A DNA stretch of 64,000 nucleotides from Lysobacter gummosus. Lineage in GTDB: Bacteria; Pseudomonadota; Gammaproteobacteria; Xanthomonadales; Xanthomonadaceae. Below the pieces are notes generated by a model. The model searched no databases. It was not told where the DNA came from and saw only the letters and a program-made list of their open reading frames with translations. A program made the position numbers and the translations under genes. Below, in pieces: positions 1 to 12,098 of this stretch. Position 1 is the first letter of the stretch. Each line of letters starts with the position of its first letter. Location of the stretch: the NCBI RefSeq assembly GCF_001442805.1, contig NZ_CP011131.1:2418001-2482000 (forward strand). The letters run 5' to 3'.

Positions 1-17
1 AGGACACGGAAAACCGA

Positions 18-2657
<2,640 letters not shown>

Positions 2658-2661
2658 GGCC

Positions 2662-2766
2662 GGGATTTGGGATTGGGGATTCGGGATTCGCAAAAGCGAG
2701 TCCCGGATCTTTTCGAAGCCCCGCTTTGCTTGCTCTACCAATCCCGAATCACGAATCACGAATCCC
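2662..2766. repeat. GGGATT-type intergenic repeat between infB and rbfA
   Basis: The gap between infB and rbfA holds four near-tandem GGGATT(T/G/C) heptamers at its left end and the complementary AATCCC/GAATCAC series at its right end (2739-2766), running up to the rbfA start codon. The two sets can pair as an imperfect inverted repeat in the transcript. Similar short GGGATTC strings are common between xanthomonad genes (general knowledge). There is no obvious Shine-Dalgarno for rbfA, so the repeat forms its leader. Confidence 0.7.
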
Positions 2767-3174
2767 ATGCCTAGTAGCAAATCGTTCCACCGTACCGACC
2801 GGGTCTCGGCGCAGTTGCGCCGCGAGCTCGGCAAGATCGTGCACGAAGCCGTGCGCGAGCACGGCCTGCCGTCGGTCAGCGTGTCCGACGTCGAGGTTTC
2901 GCGCGACCTGGCCCACGCCAAGGTCTTCGTGACCGCGCTGCAGCCCGAGCGCTCGCTTGAGGCGGTCAAGGACCTCAAGGAGCTCGCTCCGAACCTGCGT
3001 TACCAGCTCGGCAAGGCGATGAAGCTGCGCCATGTGCCCGAGCTGCATTTCCATTACGACGACTCCGTGGACCGCGGCGAAAGCATCGACAACCTGCTGC
3101 GCGATCACCCCGATCTGGAAACCCGCGCCGACGAAGGCGGGAGCGAAGACGGCGAGGGCGGCAAGCCGGAGTGA
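2767..3174 (+). CDS. rbfA: Ribosome-binding factor A
   Basis: RbfA is a KH-fold protein that binds the 30S subunit and helps mature the 5' end of 16S rRNA; it is needed in the cold. The 135-residue product begins with the typical FHRTDRVSAQLRREL opening, continues through VSDVEVSRDLAHAKVFVT, and includes the conserved region ending LRYQLGKAMKLRHVPELHF. The acidic tail (about 105-135) is normal for the family. The order infB-rbfA-truB supports the call, although here another gene sits between rbfA and truB. Confidence 0.97.
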   Translation: MPSSKSFHRTDRVSAQLRRELGKIVHEAVREHGLPSVSVSDVEVSRDLAHAKVFVTALQPERSLEAVKDLKELAPNLRYQLGKAMKLRHVPELHFHYDDSVDRGESIDNLLRDHPDLETRADEGGSEDGEGGKPE

Positions 3175-3304
3175 TCGGTGGCTTCGCCGGTCGGGCTGCA
3201 TAAGCGTCCGATGTGGGCGGCCGATGGATGGCCGCGGCAGTGATCGACCAGGGCCGTAGCGGCGACCTGTCGGGGTTTGTGTAGGGAGCTCGGTGATCCG
3301 AGTC

Positions 3305-3372
3305 GGGGCTGAAGCCCCACCCACAACCAACCTCGTGGCTTAGACGTCTTTTGCAGGAGGGGCTTCGGCCCC
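3305..3372. repeat. Pair of GGGGCTTCR-GCCCC hairpins in the rbfA-3545 gap
   Basis: The 370-base gap 3175-3544 has no convincing gene. It holds two short hairpins, GGGGCT-GA-AGCCCC (3305-3318) and GGGGC-TTCG-GCCCC (3359-3372), next to CCCACCCACAA and GCAGGAGG flanks. Together they resemble the intergenic pattern TGTGGGAGGGGCTTCAG that also appears, in variant form, at 20558-20642. The role is unknown; the first hairpin could help end rbfA transcripts but has no T-tract. Confidence 0.6.
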
Positions 3373-3544
3373 GATTCGAAACCGCACCCGCGACGACAGC
3401 CCGGCAGCTCCCGCATACCCGCGCCCAGCCGAGCGGGACTACCATCCGGCCGATCGCCATCCCCGTTTGCCCCCGAATTTCCGCAAACCCGCGCCACCGG
3501 CCGCCGTTCGCGCCGCCGTCTCTTCTTCTCCCAGGAGCCCTCGC

Positions 3545-3979
3545 ATGTCCACGCTGCCCCCGCGTTACGGCGCCCCGATTTCGTTCGCAACCGCCAGCCG
3601 GGTCATGCGCGCCGCGCAGGCGCGGGCCGAGCGCGAAGGCTGGCCGATGGTCATCGCCATCGTGGACAGCACCGGTCACCTGGTGATGCTTCACAAGCTC
3701 GATCAGGCGCAATATGGGAGCATTCCCGTGGCCCAGGCCAAGGCCGAGACGGCAGTGAAGTTCCGCCGCCCGACCAAGGTGTTCGAAGACGCGGTCGCTG
3801 CCGGCGGATTGGGCATGCGATTGCTCGGCATGGACAATCTGTTGCCGTTGGATGGCGGGCTGCCCCTGATCGTGGGCGGCGAGGTGATCGGTGCGATCGG
3901 CGTGTCCGGGATGCAGTCGGTCCAGGACGCGCAAATCGCGCAGGCAGGAGTGGACGGCTTGCTTGAACACGACGCGTAA
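3545..3979 (+). CDS. GlcG/HbpS-like heme-binding family protein
   Basis: A 144-residue protein of the GlcG/HbpS (DUF336, Pfam haem-degrading) family. It is recognisable from the pattern [21 protein letters not shown] near residues 28-45, the [13 protein letters not shown] segment, and the Gly-rich [19 protein letters not shown] stretch near residues 105-123. Family members are small cytoplasmic or exported proteins linked with heme or cobalamin binding, and their exact chemistry is often unknown. No signal peptide is seen from the ATG at 3545, which follows a purine-rich ccaggagccctcgc. The gene sits inside the ribosome/RNA cluster and its 3' end overlaps the proposed truB TTG start, so it is probably co-transcribed with truB. 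Confidence 0.8.
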   Translation: MSTLPPRYGAPISFATASRVMRAAQARAEREGWPMVIAIVDSTGHLVMLHKLDQAQYGSIPVAQAKAETAVKFRRPTKVFEDAVAAGGLGMRLLGMDNLLPLDGGLPLIVGGEVIGAIGVSGMQSVQDAQIAQAGVDGLLEHDA

Positions 3980-4892
3980 ACGCAATTGGCGCAACGTCGA
4001 CGGCTTGTTGCTGCTCGACAAACCGCAAGGCCTGAGTTCCAACCAGGCCCTGCAACAGGCGCGCCACCTGTTCCGCGCCGAAAAGGGCGGGCACACCGGC
4101 AGCCTGGACCCGCTGGCGACCGGACTGCTGCCGCTGTGCTTCGGCGAGGCGACCAAGATCGCCGGCCTGCTGCTCGGCGCGCGCAAGGCCTACACCACCA
4201 CCGCCGTGCTTGGCCTGACCACCGACAGCGACGATGCCGACGGCGCGCCGCTGCTCGAACGCCCGGTGCCCGAGCTCGACGACGCCACCATCGAAGCCGC
4301 GCTCGCGCCCTTGCGCGGAGCGATCCGCCAGCGCGCGCCGATCTATTCCGCGCTCAAGCAGGGCGGCGAGCCGCTGTATGCCAAGGCCCGCCGCGGCGAG
4401 GCCATCGAGGCGCCCGAGCGCGACGTGATCGTGCATTCGCTGGCCCTGACCGGCCGCGACGGCCCGCGCCTGGAACTGCACGTGGAATGCGGATCGGGCA
4501 CCTACGTGCGCAGCCTGGTCCGCGACCTGGGCGAAACCCTCGGCTGCGGCGCCCACGTCAGCGTGCTGCGCCGGCTGTGGGTCGAGCCGTTCATGCAGCC
4601 GCGTATGGTCACCCTGGAGCAACTGCGCGAACTGGCCGCACAGGGCAACGATCTGGCGCTGGACGCCCATCTGCTGCCGATCGAAGCGGGCCTGAGCGAA
4701 TTCGCCCGAGTCTCGATCGACGCCGCCTCCGCCCATCGGCTGGGCCAGGGCCAGGCGGTCACGTGCGAAGAGGGCGAGGCCGGGCTGGTGGCGATCTTCG
4801 GCGAAGCCGGCCGCTGCCTGGGCCTGGGCCTGCGTCAGGCCGAGGGCCGCCTGCAGCCGCAGCGGCTGTTCCGCTGGGCGGCGCAGGGCTGA
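3963..4892 (+). CDS. truB: tRNA pseudouridine(55) synthase
   Basis: TruB makes pseudouridine 55 in the T-loop of tRNAs. The product has the motif I segment [15 protein letters not shown] and the catalytic motif [12 protein letters not shown], with the nucleophile Asp49 if translation starts at the TTG at 3963. The 309-residue length fits the family. An upstream ATG at 3891 is in frame but would add 24 residues unrelated to the family inside the preceding gene, so I prefer the TTG, which overlaps the preceding gene by 17 bases. The C-terminal part looks like a short PUA-like domain. Confidence 0.93.
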   Translation: MNTTRKRNWRNVDGLLLLDKPQGLSSNQALQQARHLFRAEKGGHTGSLDPLATGLLPLCFGEATKIAGLLLGARKAYTTTAVLGLTTDSDDADGAPLLERPVPELDDATIEAALAPLRGAIRQRAPIYSALKQGGEPLYAKARRGEAIEAPERDVIVHSLALTGRDGPRLELHVECGSGTYVRSLVRDLGETLGCGAHVSVLRRLWVEPFMQPRMVTLEQLRELAAQGNDLALDAHLLPIEAGLSEFARVSIDAASAHRLGQGQAVTCEEGEAGLVAIFGEAGRCLGLGLRQAEGRLQPQRLFRWAAQG

Positions 4893-5039
4893 CAAGCGCC
4901 GAGGGTGGGCTAACTGGGCCAGCGGCAGCGGCTCAAGCAGCCAGCTGAACAGCGCGCTCAGCCATCGATTACGTGCCGCCCGGGCCGGGCACGGATCGCC
5001 GATCCGCACCGATCCAAGGTCGCAATCGTCGTCGCGGGC

Positions 5040-5048
5040 TGTTACAAT
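5040..5048 (+). promoter_or_regulatory. Extended -10 promoter for rpsO
   Basis: TGTTACAAT is an extended -10 element (TG, one base, TACAAT at 5043-5048). It lies in the 316-base gap between truB and rpsO; the -35 region is weak. The transcript would have a leader of roughly 155 bases before rpsO, in which r-protein S15 autoregulation could act, as in E. coli. Nothing else clear was seen in the gap. Confidence 0.55.
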
Positions 5049-5208
5049 TCCGCCGCTTTTCAAGCACTTCGCCCAAGGCCATCGGTTCGGGCGATGCTCG
5101 TACGGCAATCCTCACTTAAAGCAAGCGGCGGGCCAGGCGGTGCGTCGGGGCGGAAATTCCGCGACCGATTCGCTTCTGCGGGCCCCGCATCTACAGAGAA
5201 CATAAGTC

Positions 5209-5469
5209 ATGTCGATCGACACCAGCAAGGTAATTGAAGACAACAAGCGCGGCGCCAACGACACCGGTTCGCCGGAAGTCCAGGTCGCTCTGCTGACCGC
5301 TCGCATCGAGCAGCTCACCGGCCACTTCAAGCAGCACAAGCAGGACCACCACAGCCGTCGCGGTCTGCTGATGATGGTCAACCGCCGTCGCAGCCTGCTT
5401 GATTACCTCAAGCGCAAAGACGGCGAGCGCTACAAGGCCCTGATCGAGAAGCTCGGTCTGCGCCGTTAA
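5209..5469 (+). CDS. rpsO: 30S ribosomal protein S15
   Basis: S15 is a primary 16S rRNA-binding protein of the 30S platform. The 86-residue product shows the classical family sequence: [17 protein letters not shown], the loop [12 protein letters not shown], and the end [13 protein letters not shown]...[13 protein letters not shown]. It lies just upstream of pnp as in E. coli and most gammaproteobacteria. A strong terminator-like hairpin follows. Confidence 0.99.
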   Translation: MSIDTSKVIEDNKRGANDTGSPEVQVALLTARIEQLTGHFKQHKQDHHSRRGLLMMVNRRRSLLDYLKRKDGERYKALIEKLGLRR

Positions 5470-5480
5470 TCGGACACCCA

Positions 5481-5513
5481 ACCGCGGCGCAGCGATGCGC
5501 CGCGGTTTGTTTT
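5481..5513 (+). terminator. Rho-independent terminator after rpsO
   Basis: A perfect 11-bp stem ACCGCGGCGCA / TGCGCCGCGGT with a GCGA tetraloop is followed by TTGTTTT. It starts 11 bases after the rpsO stop. As in E. coli, some read-through into pnp is likely. Confidence 0.85.
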
Positions 5514-5727
5514 GGCGGACATGAAAGTTCCGCAGGCGGTGCAGGAAGCACTGCCGCCAGCGACGGTACGCGAGCGCGACCGTCGAACTGGATGGGCCCC
5601 ACGGCCTCGTGCGACGCAGCGCCGGATTGCGCGCGAAACGCAACAAACCTCAGGTCGCTGCGCCGGCGGCCGACCGGAGCGGGGCAAGGGCCCCGACCGG
5701 AACGCATAGATACCGAAGGAACCCAAC

Positions 5728-7836
5728 GTGGCAAAAATTACCAAGACCTTCCAGTACGGCAACCATCAAGTGACCCTGGAGACCGGCGAAATCGCCCGTC
5801 AGGCCGGCGGCTCCGTGATCGTCAAGATGGACGACACCGTACTGCTGGTGGCAGCCGTCGCCGCCAAGAGCGCGCGCGAAGGCCAGGACTTCTTCCCGCT
5901 CACCGTGGATTACCAAGAGAAGTTCTACGCCGGCGGTCGCATCCCGGGCGGCTTCTTCAAGCGTGAAGGCCGTGCGACCGAGAAGGAAACGCTGATCTCG
6001 CGCCTGATCGACCGTCCGATCCGTCCGCTGTTCCCGGAAGACTACAAGAACGAAGTCCAGATCATCGCCACGGTGATGTCGATGAATCCGGAAGTCGACG
6101 GCGACATCCCGGCGCTGATCGGCGCGTCCGCCGCGCTCGCGCTGGCCGGCACGCCGTTCCAGGGCCCGATCGGCGCGGCCAAGGTCGGTTACAAGAACGG
6201 CCAGTACCTGCTCAACCCGACCGCGACCGAGCTGCTCGATTCCGAGCTCGAACTCGTCGTCGCCGGCACCTCCAACGCGGTGCTGATGGTCGAGTCCGAA
6301 GCCAAGATGCTGTCCGAGGAAGTCATGCTCGGCGCGGTGATGTTCGGCCATCGCGAACTGCAGAAGGTCATCAACGTCATCAACGAGCTCGTCGTCGAAG
6401 CCGGCACCAAGCCGTCCTCGTGGGAAGCTCCGGCTAAAAACAATGCGCTGATCGGTGCGCTGAAAGAAGCGGTGGGCGACCAACTGACGCAGGCCTTCAT
6501 GGTCCGCGACAAGCTGCAGCGCCGCGACGCCATCGGCGCGATCAAGAAGGACGTGCTGCAGAGCCTGACCGGCCGCGCCGAAGCCGAGGGTTGGCAGAGC
6601 GCCGAGCTGTCGAAGGAATTCGGCGAGCTCGAATACCAGACCATGCGCAACTCGGTGCTCAGCACCAAGGTCCGCATCGACGGCCGCGCCCTCGACACCG
6701 TGCGTCCGATCGCCTCGCGCGTCGGCGTGCTGCCGCGCACCCATGGCTCCTCGCTGTTCACCCGCGGCGAGACCCAGGCCATCGTGGTTGCCACGCTGGG
6801 CACCGCGCGCGACGGTCAGATCATCGACGCGGTCTCGGGCGAGTACAAGGAACACTTCCTGTTCCATTACAACTTCCCGCCTTACTCGGTCGGCGAATGC
6901 GGCCGCATGATGGGCCCGAAGCGCCGCGAAATCGGCCACGGCCGCCTCGCCAAGCGCGGCGTGCTGGCGGTGATGCCGACGATGGAAGAGTTCCCGTACA
7001 CCATCCGCATCGTCTCGGAAATCACCGAGTCCAACGGTTCCTCCTCGATGGCTTCGGTCTGCGGCAGCTCGCTGGCGCTGATGGATGCCGGCGTGCCGAT
7101 CAAGGCGCCGGTCGCGGGCATCGCGATGGGCCTGGTCAAGGAAGACGATAACTTCGTCGTCCTGTCCGACATCCTGGGCGACGAGGATCACCTCGGCGAC
7201 ATGGACTTCAAGGTCGCCGGCACCGCCACGGGCATCTCGGCGCTGCAGATGGACATCAAGATCCAGGGCATCACCGAAGAGATCATGAAGGTGGCGCTGG
7301 ATCAGGCCAAGGCCGGCCGTCTGCACATCCTCGGCGAGATGGCTCACGCTCTCACCGAATCGCGCACCGAGCTGTCCGAGTACGCGCCGCGTCTTCTGAC
7401 CATGAAGATCCATCCGGACAAGATCCGCGAAGTGATCGGCAAGGGCGGTTCGACCATCCAGGCGATCACGAAGGAAACCGGCACCCAGATCGACATCCAG
7501 GACGACGGCACCATCGTCATCGCTTCGGTCAACGCCGCCGCCGCGCAGGCCGCGAAGGCGCGCATCGACCAGATCGTGTCCGACGTCGAGCCGGGCCGCA
7601 TCTACGAAGGCAAGGTCGCCAAGATCATGGACTTCGGTGCGTTCGTGACGATCCTGCCGGGCAAGGACGGTCTGGTCCACGTGTCGCAGATTTCCAACGA
7701 GCGCGTCGAGAAGGTCAGCGACAAGCTCAAGGAAGGCGATCTGGTCAAGGTCAAGGTGCTGGAAGTCGACAAGCAGGGCCGTATCCGCCTGTCGATGAAG
7801 GCCGTGGAAGAAGGCGAGGGCGTCGCGGCCGAGTAA
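5728..7836 (+). CDS. pnp: Polyribonucleotide nucleotidyltransferase (PNPase)
   Basis: PNPase degrades RNA 3' to 5' by phosphorolysis and is a degradosome partner. The 702-residue product has the first RNase PH domain (1 to about 145, with [22 protein letters not shown]), a helical linker and the catalytic second RNase PH domain (about 310-540, with [14 protein letters not shown] and [21 protein letters not shown]). The KH domain has its GKGG loop near 570, and the S1 domain lies near 625-690. The GTG start is preceded by AAGGA at a good distance. It is the last gene of the cluster. Confidence 0.99.
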   Translation: MAKITKTFQYGNHQVTLETGEIARQAGGSVIVKMDDTVLLVAAVAAKSAREGQDFFPLTVDYQEKFYAGGRIPGGFFKREGRATEKETLISRLIDRPIRPLFPEDYKNEVQIIATVMSMNPEVDGDIPALIGASAALALAGTPFQGPIGAAKVGYKNGQYLLNPTATELLDSELELVVAGTSNAVLMVESEAKMLSEEVMLGAVMFGHRELQKVINVINELVVEAGTKPSSWEAPAKNNALIGALKEAVGDQLTQAFMVRDKLQRRDAIGAIKKDVLQSLTGRAEAEGWQSAELSKEFGELEYQTMRNSVLSTKVRIDGRALDTVRPIASRVGVLPRTHGSSLFTRGETQAIVVATLGTARDGQIIDAVSGEYKEHFLFHYNFPPYSVGECGRMMGPKRREIGHGRLAKRGVLAVMPTMEEFPYTIRIVSEITESNGSSSMASVCGSSLALMDAGVPIKAPVAGIAMGLVKEDDNFVVLSDILGDEDHLGDMDFKVAGTATGISALQMDIKIQGITEEIMKVALDQAKAGRLHILGEMAHALTESRTELSEYAPRLLTMKIHPDKIREVIGKGGSTIQAITKETGTQIDIQDDGTIVIASVNAAAAQAAKARIDQIVSDVEPGRIYEGKVAKIMDFGAFVTILPGKDGLVHVSQISNERVEKVSDKLKEGDLVKVKVLEVDKQGRIRLSMKAVEEGEGVAAE

Positions 7837-7862
7837 TCGCCGCGCGCATCGTTGGATTTTTG

Positions 7863-7888
7863 AAAAAGCGGGCTTCGGCCCGCTTTTT
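7863..7888 (+). terminator. Rho-independent terminator after pnp
   Basis: A perfect 11-bp stem AAAAAGCGGGC / GCCCGCTTTTT closes a TTCG tetraloop, 26 bases after the pnp stop. It is symmetrical, so it could work on either strand. A near-identical hairpin occurs at 33411-33440. Confidence 0.95.
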
Positions 7889-8577
7889 CTTTGTGCGGGT
7901 TTCCGATGGGCCCGCGCCGAAAAAGCGGCGCAGTCGTTCCGGTCGCGTCGGTGTGGCTGGCCGCCTTCCGATCAACCGGGCCAGGCCCGCTTGCGCTTGC
8001 TCGCCGTTCTTCCCGGCGCCCCATCCGGCCCGTGGCGCGACCGCTTCGATCGCAGCCGCTGCGCAGCCGCCGGCGATCGACCCGTCTTCACGATGAGCGG
8101 GGCCAATTTCATACGAGTCTGATTGATGTGCCCGGCAATCTGCCGGAGCATTTTCGGGATTCGAATGCTTGCGTCCAGGCAGGCGCGGACTCTTCGGATG
8201 AGTTGGGGCTTGTGAAGCCCGGGGACTCTTTCAAAGACCTCGCAGCGTGGCGGTCTGGCCTTTTCCTTGCCGTTGCGCGGGGCGCCGGCCGTGATCGCGG
8301 TTGCGCAGAAAGGGGGGGGGGCTCGGCAGCGGGTAGCGAGCGTGGAATTTAATGCCGCCTGTGTGGCCGGATTTGCTCTTCGCTTTCGATTACCTCTTAT
8401 GTCGAGTCTCGAACCGTGCCGCGGGCTCGACCTGTACCACGCCGGCAACAGTCAATGCGGCGCCCCTGCACATACGATTTAGTTGAGGCAATCACCAATG
8501 CGCGGTTCGATCTGAATTTGCGGCCAAAAGCGTGTCGGAAGCGGCGCGGCGTGCTCGTTGTGCGGCGACGATGCATG
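7889..8577. other. Long gene-poor stretch with a G10 tract
   Basis: No credible gene was seen between the pnp terminator and the secreted-protein gene at 8731. The stretch contains a run of ten G at 8312-8321. A segment at 8105-8125 (core TACGAGTCTGATTG) recurs almost unchanged at 10416-10436, upstream of the second secreted protein. Short open frames here have no recognisable family and unconvincing composition. Confidence 0.6.
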
Positions 8578-8602
8578 GCAATAGCTGCCTTCTCGCGGCG
8601 AT
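8578..8602. repeat. 25-base exact repeat, copy 1
   Basis: The 25 bases beginning GCAATAGCTGCCTTCTCGCG are identical to 10330-10354. Both copies sit upstream of a secreted-protein gene (130 and 270 bases before the starts at 8731 and 10627). They are preceded in both cases by related GCGGCG(G)CGC-rich sequence. Confidence 0.85.
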
Positions 8603-8730
8603 CTCGCCGACGTCGCATTGTTCGATCTGGATTCCTTGCCGGATTCAATGGCGTTCCAGCCGTCGGTCTCGAACGCATATTTCCAAAGCCCGGCTTTGCC
8701 GAGGATGTTTGCTAGAACTTGGGGGATTTG

Positions 8731-10167
8731 ATGAAAAGCATGGCGATTAGTCGGGACGCAGGGGCGAAACCGCTCGAGGGAAGACAGGAAGCGGAGACGA
8801 TCCCGAATCGCGCGGACGGTTTTCGTCGTGCGTTCTCCAAGCTGGCTGCGCTAAGCCTTCTGGCGGGCGTATTGGTGCCGATGGAGTCTGCGCATGCGCA
8901 AACCTGCGATCCTGTATTCACGGGTAATCCGGTGAATGTGAACGGGCTCGGCAACGGTACTTCAACGTTCACTACAGACACGGCAGGGACGGCGACAATC
9001 GGCACGACTTTCTCTGCCATTACCCGTACCGGTAATCCCGCCACCAATGGCTCTGTATCTCGTTCCGGTACGGCTGGCGGCGTGGTGCGCTATGAGCAGG
9101 CTAGTCCGAATTTCGCGAACGATGGCTTCCAATACAGCATGTCTTTCGCGCGTCCAATTCCCGTCATTATCGCGGCTGGACCCAACTATGCCGGTCCTCC
9201 GTCGAACATGGACAGCGCACCCGGCACCGTGGGGGCTGACGATGAAGTAGTGTTCACTGCGGTAGGCATGTCGCCGGGTTTTTCCTGGATTGTCGATCCG
9301 GTATTCGCCGGAACGGCGACGGTTAGTCCAGACGGCTTGACCGTCAGTTTCAGAGGAACCGCGCAAACCAACCCCCGCCAGTTTGCCCAGTATCGACTCA
9401 GAACACCCGCCGGAGCGACGATGACGGGCGTTAACGTCAGTTGGAGGTCGTTGCATGGCGTAGGCACCATCAACTCCGCTCAGCACAACGTCAGAGTTCC
9501 CGGCACCTGCCGGCCAGTGATCCAGTTCGTGAAGCGTGTTACCAACGACAATGGCGCCGCCGCCGCCGCCGCCGATTTCAATATCGCAACGAGTGCGGGC
9601 GCGTTGACCTTCGGCGCTAATACCGGTACCGCGCAGAATGCCATCTATAGATCGAACTCGCTGACGGTTAATGTCGGCAGTTATACGATGAACGAAATCG
9701 ATCACCCGCAGTACAACGAAGGGACGTGGAGTTGCACGGGCGTCGGAACAACCCAGGTGGGCACCGCATTCAATGCAGGTTCGGTGACCCTGGCTCAGGG
9801 GGCAGTGGCGACCTGCAGCATTACCAACGACGACACTGCGGTAGCCGACCTGTCGATCACCAAGACCAACACACCCACGGTCGGCGCGTTGGATCAGGCC
9901 AACGACACGGTGGATTCGGGGCAAGCGACGACCTACACCCTGGTGGTGACCAACGACGGCACCACGGCGGTGACCGGCGCGGTGGTGAGGGATGCGCCCG
10001 GAGCCGGCATCACTTGTCCGGCCGGCAACGCGGTGACCATCAGCGGCGACGGCGTGCCGGCGGGCAGCTTCACCGTGGCCGATCTGACCGGTTCCACCGG
10101 TATCGTGCTGGGCGCGTTGGGAGCGGGACAAAGGGCGACCTTGAGTTTCAATTGCCAAGTGAACTAG
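8731..10167 (+). CDS. Secreted protein with C-terminal DUF11/CARDB-like repeat domain
   Basis: A 478-residue protein of unknown function. An unusually long N-region (about 35 residues) precedes a hydrophobic stretch (LAALSLLAGVLVP) and an AHA-Q cleavage site near residue 56. The middle has beta-rich, low-charge sequence. A prealbumin-like segment begins VIQFVKRVTNDNG and ends in a TCSITNDDT motif. The last 107 residues (from ADLSITKTNTPTVG) form a domain of the DUF11/CARDB type found in bacterial cell-surface proteins. A GGGGGA ribosome-binding site supports the ATG at 8731. The C-terminal domain is nearly identical to that of the next gene. Confidence 0.82.
   Translation: MKSMAISRDAGAKPLEGRQEAETIPNRADGFRRAFSKLAALSLLAGVLVPMESAHAQTCDPVFTGNPVNVNGLGNGTSTFTTDTAGTATIGTTFSAITRTGNPATNGSVSRSGTAGGVVRYEQASPNFANDGFQYSMSFARPIPVIIAAGPNYAGPPSNMDSAPGTVGADDEVVFTAVGMSPGFSWIVDPVFAGTATVSPDGLTVSFRGTAQTNPRQFAQYRLRTPAGATMTGVNVSWRSLHGVGTINSAQHNVRVPGTCRPVIQFVKRVTNDNGAAAAAADFNIATSAGALTFGANTGTAQNAIYRSNSLTVNVGSYTMNEIDHPQYNEGTWSCTGVGTTQVGTAFNAGSVTLAQGAVATCSITNDDTAVADLSITKTNTPTVGALDQANDTVDSGQATTYTLVVTNDGTTAVTGAVVRDAPGAGITCPAGNAVTISGDGVPAGSFTVADLTGSTGIVLGALGAGQRATLSFNCQVN
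9844..10164 (+). repeat. 321-bp coding repeat, copy 1 (C-terminal domain)
   Basis: This 321-bp segment encodes the final 107 residues of the 8731 gene. It aligns without gaps to 11770-12090 in the next gene, with about twenty base differences by eye, clustered near the 3' end (around 10095-10160). The upstream parts of the two genes are far less alike. Confidence 0.9.
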
Positions 10168-10329
10168 CGAAGGCGAGAACGCAGCGACTTGGCGCCGGCC
10201 GCTTCGTACGGGGCGGGACGAGTGTTCTATCGCTGTTGCACGGCGAAGCGTGCGGTGTTCCACGTTTCTTCGCGTTCGCGTTCGCGAATGCCAGCGGCAT
10301 GAAGCGGCGGCGCGTAGCAACGGTGCGTA

Positions 10330-10354
10330 GCAATAGCTGCCTTCTCGCGGCGAT
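10330..10354. repeat. 25-base exact repeat, copy 2, within the 10168-10626 gap
   Basis: This is the second copy of the 8578-8602 repeat. The 459-base gap between the two secreted-protein genes also holds a 7-bp inverted repeat ACGAAAT-TG-ATTTCGT (10408-10423) that leads directly into the second copy of the TACGAGTCTGATTG segment. No gene was recognised in the gap. Confidence 0.85.
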
Positions 10355-10626
10355 TTTGTGTCGCCGCATAGCCTCCGGTGGTTGGCGGAATTGGTGCTCG
10401 GTCTCGCACGAAATTGATTTCGTACGAGTCTGATTGGTCAGTGCAGGGCTCAGGCAAACAACTGAATCAATCAAAAAATAATGCGCGGAAAGGATCGGGA
10501 GCATTGTCCACGCCAACAGCCAAACATTCCGTTGAGGTGGGGCAAAAGCACATATCAACCGCCAGCGACGTCAGGCCATGCCGCAGTCCCAGTGATGGCC
10601 GGTGACACAGGAGTAGGGGAAAAATC

Positions 10627-12093
10627 ATGCGAATCGGAATAAATTTCAAGGAGAAGCGTCGCAATGGGCAGATCCGCACGCAGGTGTGGATGCGCGCATT
10701 ACTGGTGTTATGGATAGCATCGGCGCCGTTGGAAGTACTGGCACAGGAGATCACCGGAGGCGAATGCGCGACCGGAGCGAGTGGTACAGGCGTGGCTTAC
10801 GATGCCGGCTGGCTCCATAACCAGCCCCCCGCTCCTGTCCCGGGTGGTATCCCTACGCGCAGGCAGGACGGGTTCTGGGCAAACCCGCCGGGCGGCCCCG
10901 CCGTCTACTGGGATAACCCGCGAGATGCCAGTCCGCTAGGCGCCGACACCACCGTAGTCGCTGACTACGCGGCCGACGAAATAGTGGGAAGCGGGCTTAC
11001 TGCGATCCCCAGTCCTCCCACGGCTTATTTTTACAGCGGCAATATTGGTCCGGGGACGACCTTGGCCACGTCGGTGGCGGGCAACGCTTACACGCAGTAC
11101 CAGTTCACGACCCCAGCCAACGCAAACCCGCGCCTTTATTTCGCCCGCGCCGGCATGGGCTCTTACCCCGGGCAGAACTTTCATTACGGGGTGCGCGTTT
11201 CGACTGATCCCAACTTCAGCTCATATTGGACGATCGTGCCGAATGCGACCGTACAGAATGGTACAGGCGGTTATCAGTACGTCCCTGGCAATACCTCACG
11301 CTTTCCGCTTCTAACACCGAGTACGACCTACTACCTGCGCGTCTACCCATTTAACGGCCCCGCTAACTCCTCTGGCAGCGGCAGTACCCTCACTATCGAC
11401 GACTTCCAGTTCGGTACCGGAATCTGTCCGCTGCCCACGGTCACCGTTACTAAGATTTCCAATGGGGGCACTGGCACCTTCAACTTTACCGGCAGTAACG
11501 GCTTCGCCGCACAAAGTATTATTACGACTACGGCCGGCACCGGCATGGCCGGATCCACCCAGGTGTTGGCGGCGACCAACACCGCGACCACCGTTACCGA
11601 AGCTGCCCCAGCGGGCTTCACCTTGACCGCGATCAATTGCACCGGCCTGCCATCGGGAACGCCAACCTATACCGTCAATGGCGTCAACGGCGGCAATGTG
11701 GTTCTGCCGGCTGCCGCTATGACCACGACGGCCACCATTGCCTGCACCTTCACCAACACCCGTCGCGTCGCCGACCTGTCGATCACCAAGACCAACACGC
11801 CCACGGTCGGCGCGTTGGATCAGGCCAACGACACGGTGGATTCGGGGCAAACGACGACCTACACCCTGGTGGTCACCAATGACGGCACCACCGCGGTGAC
11901 CGGCGCGGTGGTGAGGGATGCGCCCGGAGCGGGCATCACTTGTCCGGCCGGCAATGCGGTGACCATCAGCGGCGACGGCGTGCCGGCGGGCAGCTTCACC
12001 GTGGCCGATCTGACCGGCGCGAACGGCATCGTGCTGGGCGCCTTGGCGGCGGGACAAAGCGCGACCTTGAGCTTCAACTGCCAGGTGAACTGA
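10627..12093 (+). CDS. Secreted protein with C-terminal DUF11/CARDB-like domain, paralogue of the preceding gene
   Basis: A 488-residue protein of unknown function. It has a cationic N-terminus, a hydrophobic core (MRALLVLWIASAPLEVLA) and a probable signal-peptidase site after VLA-Q near residue 39. The central part has no family I recognise; a prealbumin-like segment begins VTVTKISNGGTGTFNFTG and ends CTFTNT near residue 375, just before the shared 107-residue ADLSITKTNT domain. A GGAGTAGGGG stretch precedes the ATG. It is probably a duplicate of the preceding gene that has diverged except at the 3' end. Confidence 0.82.
   Translation: MRIGINFKEKRRNGQIRTQVWMRALLVLWIASAPLEVLAQEITGGECATGASGTGVAYDAGWLHNQPPAPVPGGIPTRRQDGFWANPPGGPAVYWDNPRDASPLGADTTVVADYAADEIVGSGLTAIPSPPTAYFYSGNIGPGTTLATSVAGNAYTQYQFTTPANANPRLYFARAGMGSYPGQNFHYGVRVSTDPNFSSYWTIVPNATVQNGTGGYQYVPGNTSRFPLLTPSTTYYLRVYPFNGPANSSGSGSTLTIDDFQFGTGICPLPTVTVTKISNGGTGTFNFTGSNGFAAQSIITTTAGTGMAGSTQVLAATNTATTVTEAAPAGFTLTAINCTGLPSGTPTYTVNGVNGGNVVLPAAAMTTTATIACTFTNTRRVADLSITKTNTPTVGALDQANDTVDSGQTTTYTLVVTNDGTTAVTGAVVRDAPGAGITCPAGNAVTISGDGVPAGSFTVADLTGANGIVLGALAAGQSATLSFNCQVN
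11770..12090 (+). repeat. 321-bp coding repeat, copy 2 (C-terminal domain)
   Basis: This is the second copy of the 9844-10164 segment. It has the same length and reading frame, and most differences are silent or conservative. Confidence 0.9.
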
Positions 12094-12098
12094 CGGCC

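Noticed and set aside
5650..7680. Minus-strand frame of 676 codons opposite pnp
   Set aside because: His/Arg/Asp-rich shadow of pnp, caused by codon bias.
8416..8715. Short open frames in the gap before 8731
   Set aside because: Arg-rich translation through a repeat block, no family, no ribosome-binding site.
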